The notes under the pieces are model-generated. The model was not told where the DNA came from. It was given only the letters and a program-made list of their open reading frames with translations, and did not search any database. From Clostridiales bacterium (GTDB taxonomy: Bacteria; Bacillota; Clostridia; Saccharofermentanales; Saccharofermentanaceae), in NCBI GenBank assembly GCA_017510605.1, contig JAFWMQ010000006.1, positions 150,004 to 214,003 of the forward strand: DNA of 64,000 nt, written 5' to 3'. Positions 50,782 through 58,878 of this stretch are shown one piece after another; position 1 is the stretch's first letter, and the number at the start of each line of letters is the position of its first letter. A program made the position numbers and the translations under genes.

Positions 50782-50955
50782 GGTCTTTATATCCCCAGAC
50801 AAAATCCTCAATAGTTCCCACAACTATAGTTTAAATTATAAATTCTTTTTATGACTTTTGAATGAAATGAATGTTAATTCTGGGGCTTCCGGTTTGTCGT
50901 TTAAGAAATCAACTGATAGAATCGTTAAGAATAAAGTGATAGAGGGATCTGATCT

Positions 50956-52809
50956 ATGAAGAAACTTGTTAGAACCGTTTCCGTTTTAATATGTGCGGCA
51001 ACCGTCCTTTTCAGCGGGACTGCCGTGTATGCCGCAGACAGATATACACCGTCAGGTGTTGCTTACGGCGATATCGGGAGCACGATCGAGAATTGGGCCT
51101 CCGAGAACCCCAATGAATACGTGTCTTTCGTAACCTCGGTCTTCGATAAGGATGAGGTGCTCTACGAGGGCGCTTTCGGATATGTTGACCGCGAGAACAA
51201 CATTGCTGCCGGTACAGATTCGGTCTATGAATGGGGAAGCATCTCAAAGCTCACCGTCTGGGTCAGCGTCATGCAGCTGTATGAGCAGGGCAGGATCGAC
51301 TTAAATGCCGACGTCAGGAACTATCTCCCCGACGGTTTCTTCCAGAAACTCAAATATGATGACCCTGTAACAATGTTAAATCTCATGAATCACGATGCGG
51401 GATGGGGCGAAAGCACCTGGGCGCTTCAGGTTGCTTCTTCGGATGAGATCGTTCCTTTGGGACAGGCGCTTCGCGATACCGAGCCGCCCCAGATCTACCG
51501 TCCGGGCGAAGTCTGCTCATATTCCAACTGGGGTGCTGCCCTTGCCGGATATATCGTCGAGTGCATAACCGGAGAATCCTACGCAGATTATGTTCATAAG
51601 AATATTTTCGAGCCTCTCGGGATGGAACATACGGCGATCCTGCCTGACCACAGCGACAACCAGTGGGTCATGAACAAGCGTCAGGAGCTCTACTCTTACA
51701 GCAATATCGACGGCACCACATGGAACAACAACGGCAAACAGCTCGTTTACATCAACATCTACCCTGCCGGCGCATGCACCGGAACGATCTCTGATCTTGC
51801 CAAGTTTGCGCAGAGTTTTGTAAGTGATGATTGTCCCCTTTTCGCGAAAAAGGAGACCCGCGACCTCCTTCTCTCGCCCTCATCATTCCTCGGTGACACC
51901 GGCATCGTCTGCTGCTGCCACGGTCTGTGGCCGGAATATTATGAGAATGCTCAAACCATCGGTCATCCGGGCGGAACAAATGCCTGTGCTTCGAATCTGC
52001 TTGTCGATACGGAAACCGGAATCGGAGTCGTCTTCATGACCGCAGGCGGAACGGAAGCAGTTTCAGAACTCATCTTCGGCCAGGCTGCAACGCCTGACCT
52101 CAGTAATTTCACTTCGCAGATCACTTCACAGGGCAATATGGCCGGCATGTACGGCGGCACAAGAGCTATACGCCGCGGCTTCTTTAAGTTCTACGGCATC
52201 CTCAGCATGATGCCCGTAACCTATAAGGATAATAATGAGTATGACGTCGGCGGCATGGCCACGATCTATCAGGTATCGGATGATGTTTTCGTGCTGGAGC
52301 AAAGCAACAAATATCCCGGATGCGTCTATCAGACTTCTGACGGAACAAAGATCCTGACCTTGGGAATGCAGAGTTTCACAATAGATAATACGATCATTCC
52401 CTCTCTGGTTCTGCTGGCCGTCTTCATAGTAATGGCCGTCGCGGGCGTCGTTTGCCTGATGATAAAACTCATAGGACGCCTTGCCCGAAAATACGAAGGA
52501 TACAAGGGCTCTCTGCTCATTACTCTGTCGCAGATCTTCAGAGTCATATGTCTGGTGCCGCCCATCTGGCTCATACCGGTTTACTCTGATCAGTACGGTA
52601 TTACGCACCAACAGGGATATATCTTCTTCGGCGTTGAGGCAGCGTGCTTTGCGGTTTTCGCGGCAACGCTTATCTCATCCGTCCTCGGATTGTTCTCCAA
52701 GAGTGAGAATGCGGGACCTAAGTACAAATATGTCATGAGCATACTGGGCAACGGTGTTGCCATTGTCATGATGCTCCTGCTCGAGTTCCTGAATATTTGG
52801 GGGATTTAA
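50956..52809 (+). CDS. Beta-lactamase-fold serine hydrolase with C-terminal membrane domain
   Basis: The 617-residue protein has a signal peptide (ending AVYA) and a class C-like serine hydrolase domain (about 40-390) with the nucleophile Ser95 in SISK98 (SxxK), YSNWG (YxN) and GHPGGT in place of KTG. The C-terminal 170 residues have about four membrane segments. Such proteins act as D-alanyl-D-amino-acid esterases or peptidases on cell wall or secreted compounds. Resistance activity is not implied. AGAGGGATC precedes the ATG. Confidence 0.9.
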   Translation: MKKLVRTVSVLICAATVLFSGTAVYAADRYTPSGVAYGDIGSTIENWASENPNEYVSFVTSVFDKDEVLYEGAFGYVDRENNIAAGTDSVYEWGSISKLTVWVSVMQLYEQGRIDLNADVRNYLPDGFFQKLKYDDPVTMLNLMNHDAGWGESTWALQVASSDEIVPLGQALRDTEPPQIYRPGEVCSYSNWGAALAGYIVECITGESYADYVHKNIFEPLGMEHTAILPDHSDNQWVMNKRQELYSYSNIDGTTWNNNGKQLVYINIYPAGACTGTISDLAKFAQSFVSDDCPLFAKKETRDLLLSPSSFLGDTGIVCCCHGLWPEYYENAQTIGHPGGTNACASNLLVDTETGIGVVFMTAGGTEAVSELIFGQAATPDLSNFTSQITSQGNMAGMYGGTRAIRRGFFKFYGILSMMPVTYKDNNEYDVGGMATIYQVSDDVFVLEQSNKYPGCVYQTSDGTKILTLGMQSFTIDNTIIPSLVLLAVFIVMAVAGVVCLMIKLIGRLARKYEGYKGSLLITLSQIFRVICLVPPIWLIPVYSDQYGITHQQGYIFFGVEAACFAVFAATLISSVLGLFSKSENAGPKYKYVMSILGNGVAIVMMLLLEFLNIWGI

Positions 52810-52983
52810 AGAATTGTTTGTATGGGGCTCGGGAATACCCACCAGGAAGTGATATTTGGACTTTTAGTGGGTGCAAACAATAAAATAGATACTGTTATGC
52901 CCGTCAAATCACCCGCCGAAAGAGCAAAACACTCCAGTCAGTGGGAAATTATAGTATTAATGTAGTCAGTCAAGCCATTCATA

Positions 52984-53240
52984 TTGCCGACGATTTTCGA
53001 AAATCGAAAAATAGTCGGTATAAAAACGCAATAAAATCATCTTGATCCGCCTGATAATACCGTTGAATATCGAAAAATGAAAAAACGTCGGTATTTCCAA
53101 GCAAAACTTGATCAGAATCATAGAGAAAAATACCGTCGAAAATCGAATAATGCAAAAACGTCGGTATTTCTGATCAAGACTAGACCGGAATTATCGAAAA
53201 ACATACCGTCGAAAATCGAAAAACGAGAAAAAGTCGGTCG
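52984..53240. repeat. Four palindromic units at an exact 73-bp period
   Basis: The units' CCG starts at 52987, 53060, 53133 and 53206, three steps of exactly 73 bases. Each unit is about 37-40 bases and has an arm like ATACCGTCGAAAAT and an opposite arm CGTCGGTAT (weaker in the first and last). Segments between are about 36 bases and share TTGATC or GATCAA, so they are not free spacers. The array lies in a gene-free gap between two convergent genes, like the array at 5764. Confidence 0.8.
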
Positions 53241-53334
53241 TCATAAAAAACTTCAACCTGAGCAGGCTGCAACTTCAAAGCCTCGCCGTCAAGGAACGGC
53301 AAGCTTCACCTGCGGTGTCCTTGACTTCTTGCCT

Positions 53335-54417
53335 TTACCGGTGCTGGCTCTTCTCGAATCCCCACTCATTTACGGTCTCCGAATAATCGGTAAGACCGAT
53401 ATAGTATGCCGTAATATCCGTAATTTCATTAGTTATGGAATCGTATGAATACTGATATGTGTCAGGATCATAATCAACTCTCATAAGATCATTTAACCTG
53501 ATACTCTCAACATAGTCGACATATTCCTGTGTGATTCCGTAATCGCCTGCATAATAGAGATCGGGAGCACCGAATGCATGGAGGATCTCATGTGCAAAAC
53601 ATGCCGGCGGTTCCGTTATTCCGTTTTCCTTTATCATGATGTAGCAGACTTCGTAAGGATACTCCATTCCGTCATAGTAATTTCTTGTACAGCTGCGGGC
53701 AGTGTTTGAATCGGGGGAGTTGTAGTATGCCATGTAAACGACCTGCCTGGCACCGGTTTTCGAGAGGACATCGGCAGTGGGAACGTTATTGCTTATCGCA
53801 TCCCACATAATATTGTCGAAATTCATATAATCGCTTGAATATTGCGAATCGTCTGCATAAGGATCATCCTGAGACTGTCCCAGAACTGTGTAGTCCGAAT
53901 TGACGGAAAAGTTGTAGAACAGCTCGTTATATTCGTTCCAGTCATAAATGAAATCAACATTATGACCGTAATCGCTGCTGACCTGCTCAAGATATTCAGA
54001 AGCGACCTTAAGGTTATTCATAATCGTCTGAACAGTCTCCAGATCTTCGGAATTCTCGAAGTCCCAGCTTGAACTCCGGTCATTAATGAACATAGATACT
54101 ATTGCGATCTTGCCGCTCAGTTCTTTTGCCGAGCCTATACTTGTATCGAAAGGATAATCCCCGCCATAGGTTACCGTGGATTCATAAGCGTCATAAGAAT
54201 CTTCATAGTTGAAATACGGGTCTTCATCGCTGTATCCGCTGTAATCACCGTATTCATCGTCGTAATTATCGTTATAACCATCGGAATCATCAGAATCATA
54301 ATCAGAATCCGAATCATCGTACCCGTCGTAAGAATCATAGTCATCCCAATCGTCACATGCACAGAGGCTGAATGTAACTGCGATTGCAAGGACGGCTGCC
54401 GTCATTTTCCTTTTCAT
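53335..54417 (-). CDS. Zinc metallopeptidase-like lipoprotein with Asp/Tyr-rich N-terminus
   Basis: The 360-residue protein has a lipobox (CAC, about residue 20) followed by 55 residues made mostly of Asp, Tyr, Ser and Gly (DDYDSYDGYDDSDSDYDSDD). The C-terminal domain has HEILHAFGAPD (about 285), matching HExxHxxGxxD of metzincin-type metallopeptidases with three zinc ligands; the Met-turn is not clear. It should act outside the cell. The acidic tail could bind calcium or metals. The gene has low GC and is next to a repeat array. Confidence 0.85.
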   Translation of the reverse strand: MKRKMTAAVLAIAVTFSLCACDDWDDYDSYDGYDDSDSDYDSDDSDGYNDNYDDEYGDYSGYSDEDPYFNYEDSYDAYESTVTYGGDYPFDTSIGSAKELSGKIAIVSMFINDRSSSWDFENSEDLETVQTIMNNLKVASEYLEQVSSDYGHNVDFIYDWNEYNELFYNFSVNSDYTVLGQSQDDPYADDSQYSSDYMNFDNIMWDAISNNVPTADVLSKTGARQVVYMAYYNSPDSNTARSCTRNYYDGMEYPYEVCYIMIKENGITEPPACFAHEILHAFGAPDLYYAGDYGITQEYVDYVESIRLNDLMRVDYDPDTYQYSYDSITNEITDITAYYIGLTDYSETVNEWGFEKSQHR

Positions 54418-54545
54418 ATCCTTACCCCTCTATGTATAATTGATTAAAAACCGTTTTGAATTATACATCACAGGTCAACTGGAAGGTACACTGACCTCAA
54501 ATACAGGTATTACATAAGATCTTAGAATCCCCGGAGGACATTTTT

Positions 54546-56543
54546 ATGAGATTCACGGACGGCGCATGGAGAATTGCAGAAGGCTTTAATATTCACCCGG
54601 CACGCGAGGTCCGGTTCGTCCAAAAGACCGGAAACAAAGTGACTCTTACCATGCCGTCATACCACGTCTATGTTAGGGGTAATACCCTTAGCGGACCATA
54701 TATCACGATGGAGATCTCTTCCCCTTGCGAAAATGTCTTCAATCTCAGAACCTATCACTTCAAGGGCGATAACTCCCTCGCTCCATCCTATTTCAGGCTT
54801 AATGAAAGCAGCACTCCGCTTACCGTCACGGAAGAAGAAAACAGCGTTTCCGTCACGAGCGGAGACAGCACCCTCACATTTAACAAAGAAGATTATGCCT
54901 TTGAACTCAAAAGAAACGGACGCACGATAACCGGCTCCCGCGAAGGCGCGCTGGCATATATCGACGGCGATCACGGCTGCTTTATGAGAGAACAGCTGAA
55001 CCTCCGCGTGGATGAGCATGTTTACGGCCTGGGCGAGAGGTTCGGAAACTTTGTAAGGAACGGCCAGAGCATCGATATGATCAACAAGGACGGCGGAACA
55101 TTCACTGAACAATCCTACAAGAATATCCCGTTCTATATAACGGATAATAACCTGGGCGTTTTTGTAAACCACTCCGATGAGATCAACTTCGAAGTCGCTT
55201 CCGAGAATGTCTCAAAGGTCCAGTTCTCCGTGCGCGGCGAATGCCTTGATTACTACCTCTTTGCAGGCACTTCCATGAAGGATGTCATCACAATGTACAC
55301 AGGCCTTACAGGCCGCGTTCCGAAGCTTCCGGACTGGTCTTTCGGGCTCTGGCTGTCAACATCTTTCTCAACCGACTACGATGAGAAGACCGTGCTCTCA
55401 TTCGTTGACGGAATGCTGGAAAGAGGGATCGATCTCAAGGTGTTCCATTTCGACTGCTTCTGGATGAAGGACAGCCACTGGTGCAACTTCCTGTGGGACA
55501 GCGAGATGTTCCCGGATCCTTCAGGCCTCATTGCGAAGCTCCACGACAGAGGGATTCACGTCTGCGTTTGGATCAACCCGTATATTGCGCAGCAGTCCGA
55601 GATCTTCGATGAAGCAGTTCAAAACGGATATCTCATTAAGAAGACCGACGGAAGCGTTTGGCAGACTGATCTTTGGCAGGCCGGAATGGGGATCGTGGAC
55701 TTCACGAATCCTGATGCGCGTACGTGGTTCTGCGCCAAACTCAAGGCGCTTCTCGATATCGGTGTCGACTGTTTCAAGACGGACTTCGGTGAGAGGATCC
55801 CTGTTGAAGACGTCGTCTTCGCAGACGGTTCCGATCCGCTGAGAATGCATAATTTCTATACATATCTTTATAACGAATGTGTATTCGAACTGCTCGAAAA
55901 AGTCCGCGGCAAAGGTGAAGCCGTTGTTTTCGCAAGAAGCGCCACGGCAGGCTGCCAGAAGTTCCCGGTCCACTGGGGCGGCGACTGCCATTCGGACTAC
56001 CCGTCAATGGAACAGACCATAAGGGGCGGCCTCTCGCTCATGCTGTCCGGGTTCTCTTACTGGAGCCACGACATCGGCGGGTTTGAAGACAAATCCACCC
56101 CTGACGTTTACAAGCGCTGGTCGGCATTCGGGCTCCTGAGCTCCCACAGCAGACTCCACGGAAGCAGATCTTACCGCGTCCCGTGGAACTACGATGAAGA
56201 ATCCGTAGATGTCTTAAGGCACTATGTTGAGCTAAAAAAATCGCTTATGCCTTATATCAATACTGCCCGTGAGGATGCAGAAAACTCCGGCCTGCCCGTA
56301 ATGCGCCCGATGGTCCTGGAATTCCAGGACGATCCCGTCTGTTCATTCCTGGACAAACAGTACATGTTAGGCGATAAGATCCTCGTGGCACCGGTTTTCG
56401 ATGAAGACGGATGGGCACAATTCTACCTGCCGGCAGGCACCTGGGTCTCAGTTGACGGCACAGACAAACGAGTTGTTGAGACCGGCAGATTCTTCCGCGA
56501 GAAACGCGGATATCTAGAGATGCCGGTATATGTGAGGGAGTAA
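54546..56543 (+). CDS. GH31 family alpha-xylosidase/glucosidase
   Basis: The 665-residue protein has an N-terminal beta-sandwich (DHGCFMREQLNLRVDEHVYGLGERFG) and a catalytic barrel with WLSTSFSTDY, DCFWMKDSHW, CFKTDFGERIP (nucleophile Asp) and HWGGDCHSDY (acid/base Asp region), as in YicI-type alpha-xylosidases. GGAGG precedes the ATG. It lacks a signal peptide, so it should act in the cytoplasm on oligosaccharides such as isoprimeverose. No transporter is nearby. Confidence 0.93.
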   Translation: MRFTDGAWRIAEGFNIHPAREVRFVQKTGNKVTLTMPSYHVYVRGNTLSGPYITMEISSPCENVFNLRTYHFKGDNSLAPSYFRLNESSTPLTVTEEENSVSVTSGDSTLTFNKEDYAFELKRNGRTITGSREGALAYIDGDHGCFMREQLNLRVDEHVYGLGERFGNFVRNGQSIDMINKDGGTFTEQSYKNIPFYITDNNLGVFVNHSDEINFEVASENVSKVQFSVRGECLDYYLFAGTSMKDVITMYTGLTGRVPKLPDWSFGLWLSTSFSTDYDEKTVLSFVDGMLERGIDLKVFHFDCFWMKDSHWCNFLWDSEMFPDPSGLIAKLHDRGIHVCVWINPYIAQQSEIFDEAVQNGYLIKKTDGSVWQTDLWQAGMGIVDFTNPDARTWFCAKLKALLDIGVDCFKTDFGERIPVEDVVFADGSDPLRMHNFYTYLYNECVFELLEKVRGKGEAVVFARSATAGCQKFPVHWGGDCHSDYPSMEQTIRGGLSLMLSGFSYWSHDIGGFEDKSTPDVYKRWSAFGLLSSHSRLHGSRSYRVPWNYDEESVDVLRHYVELKKSLMPYINTAREDAENSGLPVMRPMVLEFQDDPVCSFLDKQYMLGDKILVAPVFDEDGWAQFYLPAGTWVSVDGTDKRVVETGRFFREKRGYLEMPVYVRE

Positions 56544-56562
56544 ATTCGTTTTTGAAACAGTT

Positions 56563-57123
56563 TTAATCCGTATCCAAAAACTCCTCCAAACAGTTATTCG
56601 CAAAGTGCCATGCGCCGTATAGGCAGAGCTTGGTGTTCTTTTCGGCAAGAGTCTTGTTATCGTCAATGATCTTCTGGGCGGCAAGGCTGGCGCCGCCGGT
56701 TGCGACTGCAAGACCAACGGTTCCGACTGCCTTTGCAACCTTGGCAGACTTGTCCTCTGCAACCGGAGTGAAAATAGGATCAAGCGCGTCGTTATAGCTG
56801 GACATGAATGCCTTATAACGGTCAGCATCCTTGATATAAACGGTATCAGCCTTGATCACCGCATAGCGTGGATTTGTTCCATAGCAGATGCCCCAGCGCT
56901 CGTAAGCAATATCGATGAAGCAGGAAAGGGATTCAGTATCTTTAATTTCTCCGACAAACAGTACTTTGGAATCAACGGGACCCGACTTGCGTTTGACATC
57001 CCAGGTCTTCTCCTCCCAGCACTCAATATCCTCATACGATATGTTTCCTGAGATCACCAGTATTCTACAGACATCATCGATTGTCTTTTTATCTTTGCAT
57101 ACAACGATCAGTTTGTTTCCCAT
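56563..57123 (-). CDS. Third gene of the dynamin operon, unknown function
   Basis: The 186-residue protein has no recognised domain. Residues about 125-150 form a Gly/Ala-rich amphipathic stretch (VAKAVGTVGLAVATGGASLA) that could touch a membrane. The N-terminal part (VVCKDKKTIDDVCRILV, SKVLFVGEIKDTES) looks like a Rossmann-like sheet. It lies 30 bases after the second dynamin gene, with GGAG before the ATG, so it belongs to that operon and is a candidate accessory or effector. Confidence 0.75.
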   Translation of the reverse strand: MGNKLIVVCKDKKTIDDVCRILVISGNISYEDIECWEEKTWDVKRKSGPVDSKVLFVGEIKDTESLSCFIDIAYERWGICYGTNPRYAVIKADTVYIKDADRYKAFMSSYNDALDPIFTPVAEDKSAKVAKAVGTVGLAVATGGASLAAQKIIDDNKTLAEKNTKLCLYGAWHFANNCLEEFLDTD

Positions 57124-57153
57124 GTTAATCTCCTCGTAATATGTATCCCTGCT

Positions 57154-58875
57154 TTACTCATTTGACTCGTGGATCCGGGTGATAAGTGCCTGGATTTCTT
57201 TCTGGATACGCTCGAGTCTTACACATTTCTCGGATCTGCCGGAACGCGTGTCGCGAAGTTCGGAGATGTTACTCTCCACCGACTTGATTGACTGCTCCAT
57301 CGGAGCAACAACGCATTGCTTAATGTAGTCAGCAGAATAGTCTTCCAATTCTTTTGCTGCAGCATTGAATCCGCTTCTTATAATCTGGCGGTTATTCCTC
57401 ATGGCTTCAAGCTGAAGCTGCTCTTCGTAGTCTTCCTTGATCTGGAAAACCATATCGATCCCGATACCAAGAATAGAAGCTATGGATGTCGTTCTTGAAA
57501 TGTTTGTTGCCGCGCGGGCTGATTTGACGAAGCTGCTTGCGATCTTGCCTCCGCTGTATACCATGGTCGAGATCGAATTTCTTAAGAAATGCTGCGTATT
57601 GTCAGTCAGCTTAATTTCATTGACAGCAGTATCGTTAAGTGACAGTTGTTCGGGAAAACCTGCCTTCTTGATAACACCGGCAAGAATATCGCTTTTCTTT
57701 TCGAGATCGGTTGCTGTAACAAATACTTTCTTTATCGAATCAGGAAGGCTGTCGTATTTATCCACGAGTCTGATCTTAAGATTCTGGTTGAACTCCGTCG
57801 ATTCCATATCTACAAATGCCTGACCGAGTTCAATGAAACGTGAATGAACGTGATCGTCAGCTTTTAAACGGGACTCTTCCATAATGCTTTCAGCTGTCTT
57901 GGCATACTGTGAGATCTGTTCTTCTGTTTCTTCACTTATACTTTTTGCATCCATCAAAGAAGCGGCATCAAGTCCGAGTTCTCTTATCTGCGAGGATGCA
58001 TCACTGAAAATGTCCTGTACTTCCCTCTGCATTCTCGTTCTTGCATCGATAAGGATGTGGCGCTGCTGCTTAAGGTTTTCTTCGAGAGCATCAATATCTG
58101 CATCCTCCGATCCGGGCGTCAGATCAGAAATAGCCTTATCCAGTCCATTGTCCAGAACATAAAGGTCTGTCGTAAGTTTGGACGAGAGAGCCTTCTCTGC
58201 CACAAAGAGATTGAGTGTCTCAATGAACTTCTCATATCCGGATCTCTCCAGCAGTTCATCAGCAAGTTCGGGATCCTCTTCACGTTCCTCAACACTGTCA
58301 AGATAGGACTGTGCATCCAGGAAAGACAGATGCAGCTGTTCAGGCGTGTAAGGTGCCAGCACAGGCTTAAGGGCTTCACGGATGATATCCTGCTGTGAAG
58401 CGGTGTTTCCGCCTGCAGCACGGTCCATCTTGTTAACCACAAGGATCATCTCGCCTGCTTTATCTTTATCGATCGCAAGGCGCCTAAAATGATCAGCCAT
58501 ATATGAATCGAACAATTCATTGGTAACTACGAAAACCAGTATATCAGCAGACGCGATAGCATTGTAGGATATCTCATCGTGATCGGGACGAAGCGTCGTA
58601 TGAACACCGGGAGTATCAACTATCTCAAGACCGTTCCACTCATAAGCATGGGTTTCTTCGGTAGTGATCTTAGCACCTGTGGCAACCGTATCGTCACCCG
58701 TAAGCATCTTGATGATGGAAGACTTTCCGGCAGAATACTGGCCTGCGAAAACGATCTTAACCTTATCGCTGTTCTCGGCTTCAGCATCACGGCTTACGCC
58801 TGCATCGTTCAGCGCACGTACAGCTTTCTCTTTCAGGGCTTCTTTGGTGCGTGACAACTCGGCTATCTTTAACAT
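57154..58875 (-). CDS. Dynamin-like GTPase (second gene, LeoA/LeoBC-type layout)
   Basis: The 573-residue protein has a GTPase domain with the P-loop GQYSAGKSS (45-53), DTPGVHTTLRPD (G3) and NKMD (G4). Long helical regions follow (about 220-410). Residues near 420-480 (SISTMVYSGGKIASSF, TTSIASILGIGIDMVF) are hydrophobic and could insert in membranes. This fits bacterial dynamin-like proteins, which work in pairs to bend or fuse membranes. Its start is four bases after the larger partner. Among anti-phage loci, LeoA/LeoBC pairs (Eleos) have this kind of layout. Confidence 0.85.
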   Translation of the reverse strand: MLKIAELSRTKEALKEKAVRALNDAGVSRDAEAENSDKVKIVFAGQYSAGKSSIIKMLTGDDTVATGAKITTEETHAYEWNGLEIVDTPGVHTTLRPDHDEISYNAIASADILVFVVTNELFDSYMADHFRRLAIDKDKAGEMILVVNKMDRAAGGNTASQQDIIREALKPVLAPYTPEQLHLSFLDAQSYLDSVEEREEDPELADELLERSGYEKFIETLNLFVAEKALSSKLTTDLYVLDNGLDKAISDLTPGSEDADIDALEENLKQQRHILIDARTRMQREVQDIFSDASSQIRELGLDAASLMDAKSISEETEEQISQYAKTAESIMEESRLKADDHVHSRFIELGQAFVDMESTEFNQNLKIRLVDKYDSLPDSIKKVFVTATDLEKKSDILAGVIKKAGFPEQLSLNDTAVNEIKLTDNTQHFLRNSISTMVYSGGKIASSFVKSARAATNISRTTSIASILGIGIDMVFQIKEDYEEQLQLEAMRNNRQIIRSGFNAAAKELEDYSADYIKQCVVAPMEQSIKSVESNISELRDTRSGRSEKCVRLERIQKEIQALITRIHESNE

Positions 58876-58878
58876 AGG

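Noticed and set aside
52984..53240. CRISPR array
   Set aside because: The repeat units differ from each other at many positions, intervening segments share sequence, only four units exist and there are no cas genes. A degenerate tandem array fits better.
53077..53448. A 123-codon plus-strand protein
   Set aside because: It is created by the 73-bp palindromic repeats (Lys/Arg-rich from AAAAA tracts) and overlaps the metalloprotease gene on the other strand.
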